NCBI GenBank assembly: GCA_024694145.1
Contig: JAILKD010000085.1
Location: 1-40,731 of the forward strand
Origin: a bacterium
GTDB lineage: Bacteria; Bacillota_I; Bacilli_A; Acholeplasmatales; JAEDCM01
DNA: 40,731 nucleotides
Direction: 5' to 3'
The position numbers were made by a program, and so were the translations under genes. Numbering within the stretch: position 1 is the stretch's first letter; every line of letters starts with the position of its first letter. Under the pieces are notes generated by a model. It was not told the origin of the DNA and ran no database searches. It worked only from the letters and a program-made list of their open reading frames with translations. This document shows, one piece after another, positions 32,176 through 40,693 of the stretch.

Positions 32176-33224
32176 TGAAAGCAGTAATATTACTTGCTGG
32201 TGGTAAAGGCGTTAGATTTAATGCTGGATACAATAAACTATTATATGAAATCAATGGTAAAAAGATATATGAATATAGCTTAGAAGCATTTAAAGATTAT
32301 AAAATATATTTTGTATCAGATGATATTAAGCCAAATGGTGTAGTACAAGTAAAAGCCGGTGCTACGCGCTTTTTAAGTGTTTATAATGCTTTACAAGTTG
32401 TAGAAGAAGATTATGTATTGATTCATGATTGTGCAAGATATAATATTAAAAAAAGTGTTATAGATAAGTGCTATACATATGACTTATTTTATGTAGGTGT
32501 TAAACCTATTGATACTATTAGATGTGGTAATAAAACATTAAATAGAGATGAACTTATAATAGCTCAAACACCTCAAGGTGGTAAAACAAAAATTCTTAAA
32601 GAAGCTTATGAACTAGCATATAAAGAAAATAAAACGAACTTTACTGATGATATAAGCGTTGTATTAAACTATTTTGATATAGAACCTAAAGTAATACTTG
32701 GAGATTATGATAATATCAAAATAACAACAAAAGAAGATTTGCCTAAAGAGTATAAAATAGGTCATTCTTTTGATGTGCATAGGTTAGTAGATAATAGACC
32801 ACTAATACTAGGTGGAATAAATATTCCATTTGAAAAAGGACTATTAGGGCACTCTGATGGTGATGCATTAATCCATGCTATAGCTGAGGCAATACTAGGT
32901 GCTCTAGTTTTAGGTGATTTAGGAAAATTATACCCTGATAATGACCCTAAAACTCTTGGAATTGATTCAAAAATAATACTAAAAGATGTATTTAATAAAA
33001 TGATTGAATCTGGTTATTTAATAAACAATATCGACTGTATGATTTATGCCGAAAAGCCTAAAATGGCGCCATATATTTTAGATATGAGGAAAGAAATTGC
33101 AAGCATTTTAAGCATTGATATTGCACTTATTAGCATTAAAGCAACAACTTATGAGTCTTTAGGTGAAATAGGGGAAGGAAAAGCAATAGCAGCTGATGCA
33201 ACTATTTTACTAGTAAAAGCATAG
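32175..33224 (+). CDS. ispDF: IspDF bifunctional enzyme of the MEP isoprenoid pathway
   Basis: A 349-residue fusion. Residues 1-193 are a compact IspD (cytidylyltransferase for 2-C-methylerythritol 4-phosphate): AVILLAGGKGVRF is the nucleotide loop, VLIHDCARY replaces the usual HDAAR, and FTDDISVV matches the TDD motif. Residues about 194-349 are IspF (cyclodiphosphate synthase): SFDVHRL has the metal-binding Asp and His, GHSDGDALIHAIAEAILGA is the second metal site, and KATTYESLG..GEG is the C-terminal motif. The fusion performs two non-consecutive steps; IspE acts between them and is not in the window. It shows that the organism uses the MEP route. A one-base overlap couples it to the folate gene. 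Confidence 0.93.
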   Translation: MKAVILLAGGKGVRFNAGYNKLLYEINGKKIYEYSLEAFKDYKIYFVSDDIKPNGVVQVKAGATRFLSVYNALQVVEEDYVLIHDCARYNIKKSVIDKCYTYDLFYVGVKPIDTIRCGNKTLNRDELIIAQTPQGGKTKILKEAYELAYKENKTNFTDDISVVLNYFDIEPKVILGDYDNIKITTKEDLPKEYKIGHSFDVHRLVDNRPLILGGINIPFEKGLLGHSDGDALIHAIAEAILGALVLGDLGKLYPDNDPKTLGIDSKIILKDVFNKMIESGYLINNIDCMIYAEKPKMAPYILDMRKEIASILSIDIALISIKATTYESLGEIGEGKAIAADATILLVKA

Positions 33225-33230
33225 TAAATT

Positions 33231-33256
33231 AGTAAAACGTTTTACTTTTATTTTTT
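33231..33256 (+). terminator. AT-rich terminator after ispDF
   Basis: AGTAAAACGTTTTACT (33231-33246) is a perfect palindrome that can form a short hairpin, followed by TTTTATTTTTT. The stem is weak but position and T tract support a terminator. Confidence 0.55.
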
Positions 33257-33277
33257 GTATAAAAAATATATTTATTA

Positions 33278-33286
33278 TGATACAAT
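33278..33286 (+). promoter_or_regulatory. Extended -10 promoter of the yutD-nfu-pgi genes
   Basis: TGATACAAT with no good -35 box. Transcription would begin near 33293, only about 12 bases before the ATG at 33305 and just before the GGTGA ribosome binding site (33295-33299). Confidence 0.6.
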
Positions 33287-33304
33287 AGGAGCGTGGTGAA
33301 TAAT

Positions 33305-33580
33305 ATGGTAGTAGAAACTAAATTTGGAACCTATGAAATAATTAAAAATGTTAAGGATGCTTTTGATATAGCTAAGTTTGAAGAACGTTATATCGAAGAA
33401 TGCTTTGATAGATTTGAAGTATTAGTTGGAGATGTTTCAAGTGGCATTCTTAGAATAAAAGGTTTTAGTGCTAATGATAAAGAAAAAGATGTTAGATTTA
33501 TTCCTGATTATTTATCTGAATCATGTGCATTTGGATGCCCATATTACATCTTGCAACGCTTAAAGAAAGGTAAGTTTTAA
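33305..33580 (+). CDS. yutD: YutD-like protein (DUF1027)
   Basis: A 91-residue protein resembling YutD of Bacillus. It has the pattern YEIIKNVKDAFDIAKFEERY followed by FDRFEVLVGDVSSGILRIKGF and a C-terminal 'CPYY.L' segment with two cysteines. The function is not established; the family is conserved in Firmicutes and, as here, is found next to nfu. ATG 33305 is preferred over GTG codons at 33293 and 33296 because GGTGA stands 5 bases before it and the predicted transcript starts near 33293. Confidence 0.8.
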   Translation: MVVETKFGTYEIIKNVKDAFDIAKFEERYIEECFDRFEVLVGDVSSGILRIKGFSANDKEKDVRFIPDYLSESCAFGCPYYILQRLKKGKF

Positions 33581-33582
33581 TT

Positions 33583-33834
33583 ATGAATACTGAAGAACAA
33601 GTAATTGATGTTATAAACAGAATAAGACCATACTTGAATAGTGATGGTGGCGATGTTGAATTTGTTAAATTTGAAAATGGCATCGTTTATGTTAAGTTAG
33701 TTGGTGCATGCGCTGGTTGTGCTATGCAAGATGCAACACTAAAAGACGGACTTGAAGCTTTATTATTAGAAGAAGTTCCAGGCGTTGTTGAAGTAGTTAA
33801 TGTTTCAGAAGAAATTTCTGATGAAAATAAATAA
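33583..33834 (+). CDS. Nfu-type iron-sulfur cluster carrier
   Basis: An 83-residue protein made only of the NifU C-terminal (Nfu) domain. The cluster-binding CXXC is Cys43 and Cys46 ([14 protein letters not shown]), preceded by [14 protein letters not shown] and followed by EEVPGVVEV. It accepts a [4Fe-4S] cluster from the SUF scaffold at its C-terminal cysteines as a dimer and delivers it to client proteins. It matches Bacillus YutI in size and in its place next to yutD. Two bases separate it from yutD. Confidence 0.93.
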   Translation: MNTEEQVIDVINRIRPYLNSDGGDVEFVKFENGIVYVKLVGACAGCAMQDATLKDGLEALLLEEVPGVVEVVNVSEEISDENK

Positions 33835-33847
33835 AGGAGATAAGAAA

Positions 33848-35170
33848 ATGAAAAAAATGACTTTAGATTTAAAAAACATTTCTAAATTCGTAAGTGAAAG
33901 TGAATTTAATGCTGAATTAAAGCATGCAGAAGAAGCATTCAATGTATTAAATTCAAAAAGTGGTGCTGGTAATGATTTCTTAGGATGGTTAGACTGGCCA
34001 CTAAATTATGATAAGGAAGAATTCGAAAGAATTAAAAAAGCTGCAGAAAAGATTAGAAAACAATCACAAGTACTAATCGTTATTGGTATTGGTGGATCTT
34101 ACCTTGGAGCTAGAGCTGCTATTTCAATGTTAGAAAAAGCATTTGGAAAAGATGATCTAGAAATTGTATTCTGCGGAAATAACATTTCAAGCAAATACAC
34201 TTATGATTTAATTGAATACATCAAAGATAAAGATTTCTCTATCAATGTAATATCTAAGAGTGGTACAACTACTGAACCAGCTATTGCATTTAGAATCTTT
34301 AAGAAAATTTGTGAAGAAAGATACGGTGAAGGTGCAAAGGATAGAATCTTTGCTACAACTGATAAAGCAAGAGGAGCTTTAAAGAAACTTGCTACTGAAA
34401 AAGGTTATGAAACATTCGTAGTACCTGATGATATCGGTGGTAGATTCTCTGTAACTACAGCAGTAGGATTACTTCCAATTGCTTGTGCAGGTATTTCAAT
34501 TGATGAATTAATGAAGGGTGCTAATGATGCATATAAAGATTTCAAAGATTTCTCTAAGAATAATGATGCAGTTAGATATGCACTATCAAGATACTTATTA
34601 TACAAGAAGGGTTATAAAGTAGAAATGCTTATTAACTATGAACCAGCATTCTTCTATTTCGCTGAATGGTGGAAACAATTATTTGGTGAATCTGAAGGTA
34701 AAGATAACAAAGGTATCTTACCTACAAGTGCTAGTTTCTCTACAGACCTTCACTCACTTGGTCAATATATCCAAGAAGGTGAAAGAATGTTATTTGAAAC
34801 AGTTCTTAACTTAGAAACTCCATTAAAAGACATCACAATTGAATCTGATGATGCTAACCTTGATGGACTTAACTATTTAGCTGGTAAAACTATTAGCTAT
34901 GTAAATCATAATGCATATGTTGCTACAGTATTAGCACATGTTGATGGTGGAGTACCTAATATCGCAATTAATGTTCCTGAATTATCAGGCTACATGTTTG
35001 GATATTTATCATATTTCTTCTTCAAGTCATGCGGAATTAGCGCATACTTAATCGATGTAAATCCATTCAACCAACCAGGTGTTGAAGCATACAAGAAGAA
35101 CATGTTTGCTCTTCTAGGTAAACCTGGATATGAAGATTTAAGAAAAGAAATCGATAAGAAGTTAAAGTAA
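33848..35170 (+). CDS. pgi: Glucose-6-phosphate isomerase
   Basis: A 440-residue Pgi of the short Gram-positive type. It interconverts glucose 6-phosphate and fructose 6-phosphate. The sugar-binding motif [16 protein letters not shown] is near 138-153, and the family signatures appear as [16 protein letters not shown] and [13 protein letters not shown]. The ATG at 33848 follows AGGAG (33836-33840); an in-frame codon at 33800 would overlap nfu and is rejected. Codon use in this gene contains more C-ending codons (ATC, TTC, TAC) than its neighbours, suggesting high expression. Confidence 0.96.
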   Translation: MKKMTLDLKNISKFVSESEFNAELKHAEEAFNVLNSKSGAGNDFLGWLDWPLNYDKEEFERIKKAAEKIRKQSQVLIVIGIGGSYLGARAAISMLEKAFGKDDLEIVFCGNNISSKYTYDLIEYIKDKDFSINVISKSGTTTEPAIAFRIFKKICEERYGEGAKDRIFATTDKARGALKKLATEKGYETFVVPDDIGGRFSVTTAVGLLPIACAGISIDELMKGANDAYKDFKDFSKNNDAVRYALSRYLLYKKGYKVEMLINYEPAFFYFAEWWKQLFGESEGKDNKGILPTSASFSTDLHSLGQYIQEGERMLFETVLNLETPLKDITIESDDANLDGLNYLAGKTISYVNHNAYVATVLAHVDGGVPNIAINVPELSGYMFGYLSYFFFKSCGISAYLIDVNPFNQPGVEAYKKNMFALLGKPGYEDLRKEIDKKLK

Positions 35171-35173
35171 TAT

Positions 35174-35201
35174 AAAAAAAGCACACCAACCTGTGCTTTT
35201 T
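35174..35201 (+). terminator. Terminator after pgi, possibly leaky
   Basis: GCACA (35181-35185) pairs with TGTGC (35192-35196), extended by five A/T pairs, with a CCAACC loop. The T tract is short and is interrupted by CAAG. No promoter is visible between it and the next start codon 22 bases later, so the next gene may depend on read-through. Confidence 0.7.
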
Positions 35202-35223
35202 CAAGTTTTAGGAGGATTAATTT

Positions 35224-36627
35224 ATGGGCGGATTTTTTGGCGTAGCATCCAAAAGTGACTGTATATTTGATTTATTCTTTGGAATAGATTACCATTCACA
35301 TTTAGGAACTAAACGTGGTGGTATGGCTGTATATAGTCCAGAAACTGGTTTTAATAGACAAATTCACAATATTGAAAACTCACCATTTAGAACTAAATTC
35401 GAAAAAGAAGTTCTAACAATGAAAGGAAACTTTGGTATTGGCTGTATCTCAGATACAGAACCACAACCATTAATCGTTAGAAGTCATCATGGTACTTTTG
35501 CGATTACTACTGTTGGTAAGATTAATAATATTGATAATATTGTAGATAAAATATTCATTAAAAATCATTCACATTTCTTAGAGACTAGTAGTGGAATTAA
35601 TGCAACAGAACTTGTTGCTGCACTTATTAACCAAAAAGATAACTTAATTGAAGGTATTCGTTACGCTCAAAAAGTTATTGATGGTTCTATTACAATGCTA
35701 TTAATGAATGAAAAGGGAATCTATGCAGCGCGTGATAGATTTGGTAGAACACCACTAGTTGTAGGTAAAAAAGAAGATTCATGCTGCGTTGCATTTGAAG
35801 AATTCTCATACTTAAATTTAGGTTATAGTGATTTAAAAGAACTAGGACCTGGTGAAATAGATATAATTACACCTGATGGAGCAAAAATGCTTGCTGCTCC
35901 TGGAGATAAGATGAGAATATGTTCGTTCTTATGGGTATATTATGGATATCCATCAAGTAAATATGAAGGACAAGCTGTAGAAAAAGTTAGATATAATTGT
36001 GGTAAACATATAGCTATGCGTGATAATGTTAAGCCTGATATTGTTGCAGGTGTACCTGATTCAGGTATAGGTCATGCTATTGGTTATTCAAATGAAAGTC
36101 ATATTCCATATGCTAGACCATTTGTTAAGTATACTCCAACTTGGCCAAGAAGCTTTATGCCAACAATGCAAGAAAAGAGAAACTTAATTGCAAAAATGAA
36201 ATTAATCCCAATTCGTCAAATTATTGAAGGTAAAAATATTTTATTAATTGATGATTCTATTGTTAGAGGAACTCAAATGAGAGAAACTACAGAATATTTA
36301 TATGGTGCAGGAGCAAAAGATGTACACGTTAGAAGCGCATGTCCACCAATCCTATATGCTTGTAAATATTTAAACTTCTCACGTTCAACTTCTGATATGG
36401 ATTTAATAGCTAGACGTGTAATTGCTAAAAGAGAAGGAACTGACTCACTTGAAATCGTTAAAGAATATTTAGATCCAGATAGTGTTAAATATAATGAAAT
36501 GGTTGAAGAAATAAGAGCTCAATTAAACTTCACAACACTTAGATATAATAGAATCGATGATTTGATTGAATCTATTGGTATTGATGAATGTAAGATTTGT
36601 ACTTACTGCTTTAATGGAAAAGAATAG
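35224..36627 (+). CDS. PurF-like amidophosphoribosyltransferase lacking the catalytic Cys
   Basis: A 467-residue PurF homologue. The glutaminase domain (about 1-225) begins MGGFFGV; PurF enzymes mature to a protein that starts CGxxG, so the nucleophilic Cys is Gly here and glutamine cannot be hydrolysed in the usual way. The phosphoribosyltransferase domain keeps the PRPP loop ILLIDDSIVRGTQ (339-351). Cysteines matching the [4Fe-4S] ligands of Bacillus PurF are present: Cys233, Cys380 and the tail CxxC Cys456/Cys459. GGAGG precedes the only sensible start. No other purine gene is nearby. It may use ammonia directly, have a regulatory role, or catalyse another PRPP reaction. It is probably a paralogue and not the main PurF. 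Confidence 0.85.
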   Translation: MGGFFGVASKSDCIFDLFFGIDYHSHLGTKRGGMAVYSPETGFNRQIHNIENSPFRTKFEKEVLTMKGNFGIGCISDTEPQPLIVRSHHGTFAITTVGKINNIDNIVDKIFIKNHSHFLETSSGINATELVAALINQKDNLIEGIRYAQKVIDGSITMLLMNEKGIYAARDRFGRTPLVVGKKEDSCCVAFEEFSYLNLGYSDLKELGPGEIDIITPDGAKMLAAPGDKMRICSFLWVYYGYPSSKYEGQAVEKVRYNCGKHIAMRDNVKPDIVAGVPDSGIGHAIGYSNESHIPYARPFVKYTPTWPRSFMPTMQEKRNLIAKMKLIPIRQIIEGKNILLIDDSIVRGTQMRETTEYLYGAGAKDVHVRSACPPILYACKYLNFSRSTSDMDLIARRVIAKREGTDSLEIVKEYLDPDSVKYNEMVEEIRAQLNFTTLRYNRIDDLIESIGIDECKICTYCFNGKE

Positions 36628-36654
36628 ACTAGAATTTATTTCTAGTCTTTTTTT
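36626..36654 (+). terminator. Intrinsic terminator after the PurF-like gene
   Basis: AGACTAGAA (36626-36634) pairs perfectly with TTCTAGTCT (36640-36648) around a five-base loop, followed by a T run. Confidence 0.88.
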
Positions 36655-36663
36655 ATATTATTA

Positions 36664-36672
36664 TGATAAAAT
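36664..36672 (+). promoter_or_regulatory. Extended -10 promoter of the SpoU-methyltransferase operon
   Basis: TGATAAAAT stands 19 bases before the ATG at 36692, directly after the preceding terminator and with no -35 box. The predicted transcript starts at or next to the GGAG ribosome binding site. Confidence 0.5.
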
Positions 36673-36691
36673 AGTATATGGAGTGATAGTT

Positions 36692-37390
36692 ATGATTAAT
36701 TCTTTGCAAAATGAAAAAATAAAGAATTATGCTAAACTAAATGAGAAAAAATATAGAGATGAATCTAATCTATTTATTATTGAAGGAGCTCATTTAGTAG
36801 AAGAAGCTAAAAATAATGGTATTATTAAAGAAGTACTTACAACTAATCCTAATATAGAAGGAACACTTGTAAGTGAAGAAGTTATGAAAAAACTTACTAA
36901 TCAAAAATCAGTTGTTGAAGTATGTGCAATATGCACTAAATTAAATAATCATGAAATAACTGATAAAGTACTTATACTTGATAATATTCAAGATCCTGGA
37001 AATATAGGAACTTTAATTAGAAGTGCAGTATCATTTAATTTTAATACTATTGTTATGGAAAATTGCGCTGATATTTATTCATCAAAAGTATTACGTGCTA
37101 CACAAGGAGCAATATTTAAATTAAATATCATAAATGCCAAAATAGATAACTTTATAACATCACTAAATGGCTATAAAATATACGGCACATCACTTAAAAA
37201 TGGAGTAGGCTTAAAAACAATAGAAAAATCCCCTAAATTAGCCGTTATACTAGGTAATGAGGGTAACGGAGTAAGAAATGAATTATTAGATATGACAGAT
37301 AAAAATATATTTATTGAAATAACTAATATGGAAAGCTTAAATGTTGGTGTTGCTGGTGGTATAATTATGTATGAACTAGGAGGTAAATAA
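36692..37390 (+). CDS. SpoU/TrmH-family RNA 2'-O-methyltransferase
   Basis: A 232-residue SPOUT-fold methyltransferase using S-adenosylmethionine. The N-terminal substrate-binding part starts MINSLQNEKIKNYAKLNEKK and has FIIEGAHLVEEA. The catalytic domain has motif 1 LDNIQDPGNIGTLIRSA with the conserved Asn and Arg, motif 2 LAVILGNEGNGVRNE and motif 3 IEITNMESLNVGVAGGI. It resembles YsgA/RlmB-type enzymes that modify ribosomal RNA, but the target nucleotide cannot be read. The start at 36692 follows GGAG by 8 bases; two bases separate it from the aminopeptidase gene. Confidence 0.92.
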   Translation: MINSLQNEKIKNYAKLNEKKYRDESNLFIIEGAHLVEEAKNNGIIKEVLTTNPNIEGTLVSEEVMKKLTNQKSVVEVCAICTKLNNHEITDKVLILDNIQDPGNIGTLIRSAVSFNFNTIVMENCADIYSSKVLRATQGAIFKLNIINAKIDNFITSLNGYKIYGTSLKNGVGLKTIEKSPKLAVILGNEGNGVRNELLDMTDKNIFIEITNMESLNVGVAGGIIMYELGGK

Positions 37391-37392
37391 TT

Positions 37393-38748
37393 ATGTTTAA
37401 AACAAATGTATATAAAGATGCAAGTGATAAAAAGATTAAAGAAATATTTGATTTTGCTGAAGGCTATAAAACTTTTTTAGGAAAAGCTAAAATAGAGCGC
37501 CAAGCTGTAAAAGAGGCTGTTAAGCTTGCTGAAGCAAAAGGATATAAGAATATTGATGATGTTAAAGAAATTAAAGTAGGCGATAAATTATATAAAGTTA
37601 ATAAAGCAAAAAGCATTGTTTTGTTTAAAATAGGTAGTAAGCCTCTAACTGATGGACTTAGAATTTTAGGCGCTCATATTGACTCACCACGCTTAGATTT
37701 AAAACCACAACCACTTTATGAAGATAAAGGCTTTGTTTTACTTGATACACACTATTATGGCGGAATTAAAAAATATCAATGGGTAACAACACCTCTATCT
37801 ATAATTGGTGTTATTGTTAAAAAAAGCGGTGAAGTAATAGATGTTAATATTGGAGAAAATGAAAATGATCCAGTTTTTGGAATTGGAGATTTATTAATTC
37901 ATTTAGCATCTAATCAAATGGATAAAACAGCTAGTAAGGTAATAGAAGGAGAAGCACTTGATTTAACATTCTCATCAATGCAAACTAAAGATAAAAAACC
38001 TAAAGAATATATATTAGATTTATTAAAAGAAAAATATGACATAACTGAAGAAGACTTTGTTTCTGCAGAACTAGAAGTAGTACCACAAATGAAGCCTCGT
38101 GATTATGGCTTTGATAGATCAATGATAGCTGGATATGGTCATGATGATAAAGTATGTGCATACCCTTCATTAATGGCTTTATTAGATAGTCCTAATTTAG
38201 AATACACATCTTGTGTAATCTTAACTGATAAAGAAGAAATAGGTTCTGTTGGAGCAACAGGAGCTCATTCATATTTCTTTGAAAATAGCGTAGCTGAGCT
38301 ATTAAACAAGATGAATGATAATAATTATTATTCACTAAAAAAGACTTTAGAAAATTCTAAAATGTTATCAAGCGATGTAACAGGAGCAATTGATCCACTA
38401 TATAGTTCTGCAAGTGATTCTAATAATGCATCTAACTTAAACTATGGTATTGCATTTGAAAAATATACAGGCTCTCGTGGTAAAAGTGGAGCAAGTGATG
38501 CAACAGCTGAATATGTAGCATATATTAGAAAAGTAATGGATGAAAATAATATATATTATCAATTTGGTGAACTTGGAAAAGTTGACCAAGGTGGTGGAGG
38601 AACTATTGCATACATTTTAGCTAAATATAATATGGATGTAATAGATGCAGGAGTACCAGTTTTAAATATGCATGCACCTATGGAAATAATTGCTAAAGCA
38701 GACCTTTATGAAGCTTATCTAGCTTATAAAGCATTCTTAAAATATTAA
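37393..38748 (+). CDS. M18-family zinc aminopeptidase
   Basis: A 451-residue cytoplasmic metallopeptidase of family M18 (aspartyl aminopeptidase/clostridial aminopeptidase I). Metal ligands expected from the family are visible: His95 and Asp97 (GAHIDSPRLDLK), the GYGHDDKVCAYPSL segment with the bridging Asp, and LTDKEEIGSVGATGAHS with the catalytic Glu pair. The C-terminal LNMHAPMEIIAKADLYE carries the last His ligand. It removes N-terminal residues from peptides, probably for nutrition. The start follows AGGAGGT, and the gene is the middle one of a three-gene operon. Confidence 0.93.
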   Translation: MFKTNVYKDASDKKIKEIFDFAEGYKTFLGKAKIERQAVKEAVKLAEAKGYKNIDDVKEIKVGDKLYKVNKAKSIVLFKIGSKPLTDGLRILGAHIDSPRLDLKPQPLYEDKGFVLLDTHYYGGIKKYQWVTTPLSIIGVIVKKSGEVIDVNIGENENDPVFGIGDLLIHLASNQMDKTASKVIEGEALDLTFSSMQTKDKKPKEYILDLLKEKYDITEEDFVSAELEVVPQMKPRDYGFDRSMIAGYGHDDKVCAYPSLMALLDSPNLEYTSCVILTDKEEIGSVGATGAHSYFFENSVAELLNKMNDNNYYSLKKTLENSKMLSSDVTGAIDPLYSSASDSNNASNLNYGIAFEKYTGSRGKSGASDATAEYVAYIRKVMDENNIYYQFGELGKVDQGGGGTIAYILAKYNMDVIDAGVPVLNMHAPMEIIAKADLYEAYLAYKAFLKY

Positions 38749-38764
38749 TAAAGGAGATGAAAGC

Positions 38765-40063
38765 ATGACTAAAAGAAAAAATAGAATTATACTAATTAGT
38801 ATATCGGCCATTGCTTTCATCTTTTTAATTGCCATTTTATGCATTTGTTTTATTAAAAAGAATAAATCATATAAGTATAACGGAGAAATTTATGAAGATT
38901 CATATGATTATAAGGATGACTACGGGTATCTTTATTTAAAAGAAACAAATCCAACCTTAACAAAATTATATGAAGATTTATATTTAGAAATGGTAGACTT
39001 TTCTCATAAAGATATAGATGTAAGAGAAAATGATTGTTATTATATTTTTTATAAAGAAGATATTAATAATAAAACATTGACACATGATGATTTGTGGCAA
39101 GTTTATGCTTATATAAATATTGAAAACCCACAGTTTTACTGGGTTGATGAAGTTCTTGATGAAGATGGTTTATATTGTATAGGTATAAATAGTTCATATA
39201 TTAAAAGTAAGGATAGAAAAAAATATAATAAAAAAATAGAAGAAGGACTAAAAACTGTTGATAATCTTGTTAAAGATACTAGCGATGAGTTTGATAAGAT
39301 AAAAACAATATATGACTTTATTGTAGATAATATGTCTTATGCAAATAAAGATATGGATAAAGTATGGGCACATAATATTATTGGTTTCTTTGATAGAAAC
39401 GAAGGAGTATGTGAGACATACGCTAAGATGTTTAAATTGTTATGTGATAGATATAATATAGGTAATATCCCAGTTGTAAGTGATAATCATATTTGGAATT
39501 TAGCTTTATATGAAAACCAGTGGTATGTATTTGATTTAACATGGGATGAGGGGTCATATTTTTACTTTGGAAAAACAGAAAAAATATATGAATTAGATTC
39601 ATCTGATAGAGATTCACATGAATATGCCGCATATTTATATTCACTACCAGAAAATATGGCAACTACGTCATTATCTTTTGGTTTAATAGAACTAAAAGAT
39701 AGTGGAAATACTATTGCTTCATCACATAGTATGGATCATATATTTAGCAAATTTAATAATGGAAAATATGAAATAGTTTTAAATAACATTAAAGATGGAG
39801 GTTTAACTAATTTTTACATTAGTTCTATAGATTCTAAATATGATACATTAACTATTAGTTATACCCAAAATAAAAAAGAAAAGGGAATAGTTAATATTGA
39901 AGATGATATTCACGTAGCTAAAGATTTAACTACTAAGAATATTTATTTTACTTCAATCAAAAGTAAAAAAGTATTATTAAACGATTCAACATTGTATATA
40001 AAAAATGTTTCTTCAAGTGGCTTAGTAACATTTGAAGGCGGTAATGTTGTTCCTATAGAATAA
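38765..40063 (+). CDS. Membrane-anchored transglutaminase-like protein
   Basis: A 432-residue protein with a positively charged start and one transmembrane segment (about 8-30), so the bulk is predicted outside the cell. A transglutaminase-like domain spans about 170-270 with the triad Cys216 (EGVCETYAKMF), His242 (DNHIWNLAL) and Asp257 (WYVFDLTWDEG). The region before it is acidic and Tyr-rich; the region after it (about 300-432) is beta-rich without a recognised fold. Such domains may be cysteine peptidases or cross-link or cleave cell-wall peptides; the substrate is unknown. AAAGGAGAT lies before the start, 16 bases after the aminopeptidase stop. Confidence 0.83.
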   Translation: MTKRKNRIILISISAIAFIFLIAILCICFIKKNKSYKYNGEIYEDSYDYKDDYGYLYLKETNPTLTKLYEDLYLEMVDFSHKDIDVRENDCYYIFYKEDINNKTLTHDDLWQVYAYINIENPQFYWVDEVLDEDGLYCIGINSSYIKSKDRKKYNKKIEEGLKTVDNLVKDTSDEFDKIKTIYDFIVDNMSYANKDMDKVWAHNIIGFFDRNEGVCETYAKMFKLLCDRYNIGNIPVVSDNHIWNLALYENQWYVFDLTWDEGSYFYFGKTEKIYELDSSDRDSHEYAAYLYSLPENMATTSLSFGLIELKDSGNTIASSHSMDHIFSKFNNGKYEIVLNNIKDGGLTNFYISSIDSKYDTLTISYTQNKKEKGIVNIEDDIHVAKDLTTKNIYFTSIKSKKVLLNDSTLYIKNVSSSGLVTFEGGNVVPIE

Positions 40064-40068
40064 AAAAC

Positions 40069-40103
40069 AACCCAGAAGATTATTTTTCTTCTGGGTTTTC
40101 TTT
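40069..40103. terminator. Bidirectional terminator between convergent genes
   Basis: AACCCAGAAGA (40069-40079) pairs perfectly with TCTTCTGGGTT (40087-40097), an 11-base-pair stem with a 7-base loop and T-rich tails on both strands. The def stop codon (40080-40082) is in the loop. Confidence 0.88.
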
Positions 40104-40667
40104 TTCTTCAGCCTCTTCCATAACAGGTTTACAATCAGGAAGCTTGTTATACATTTTATCTACATAAAGTATTCCTTCTAAGTGATCATATTCATGTTGG
40201 AATACAATTGCAATATATCCTTCTAATTTCATTCTAATTCTTTCAAAAACTTGTCTTTTATAATTCCACTGAAGTGCTTCAAATTTAATCCACTTATATC
40301 TTGGAGTAAGTCCATCAGTAGGTCTAGTTACACTAATGCATCCTTCTCCACCATTTAGATAAACTTTTTCTTCACTATGTTCTAAGATTTTAGGATTAAC
40401 TAGAGGAAGTACAAATAGTTTTTCATTTTCATCATAACAAACAATAGCAAACATTCTTTTTAAAACACCAATTTGAGGAGCAGCTAGTCCAACAGCTGGT
40501 CTTAAATTGTATTTTTTTACCATGTCTTCATCTTGTGAATTAACAACAAATTCAAGTAAGCTTCTTAGTGTTTCAGCATCCTCATCACTCATAGGAAGCT
40601 CTACAGGCTTACAAACTTCATGAAGTCTTTTGTCTCCTTCATATACGATATCTTTCATTAAAATCAT
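40080..40667 (-). CDS. def: Peptide deformylase
   Basis: A 195-residue deformylase that removes the N-formyl group from nascent proteins. The three family motifs are GLAAPQIG (about residues 59-66), EGCISV with the metal-binding Cys, and QHEYDH with two His ligands and the catalytic Glu. Length and the insertion before motif 2 fit the type 2 enzymes of Gram-positive bacteria. The tail is rich in Glu and Lys. The start is placed at 40667 because GGTGA lies 5 bases before it; an ATG at 40682 precedes that site. It is convergent with the transglutaminase-like gene. Confidence 0.95.
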   Translation of the reverse strand: MILMKDIVYEGDKRLHEVCKPVELPMSDEDAETLRSLLEFVVNSQDEDMVKKYNLRPAVGLAAPQIGVLKRMFAIVCYDENEKLFVLPLVNPKILEHSEEKVYLNGGEGCISVTRPTDGLTPRYKWIKFEALQWNYKRQVFERIRMKLEGYIAIVFQHEYDHLEGILYVDKMYNKLPDCKPVMEEAEEKENPEEK

Positions 40668-40684
40668 ACTAATCACCAACATTA

Positions 40685-40693
40685 ATTATAACA
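40685..40693 (-). promoter_or_regulatory. Extended -10 promoter of def
   Basis: On the minus strand the sequence reads TGTTATAAT, an extended -10 box without a clear -35. The transcript would start near 40678, next to the GGTGA ribosome binding site, giving a leader of only about 10 bases. Confidence 0.6.

Noticed and set aside
35224-36627. Main purine-pathway PurF
   Set aside because: The catalytic Cys is absent and no purine genes are nearby, so it is called a PurF-like paralogue.
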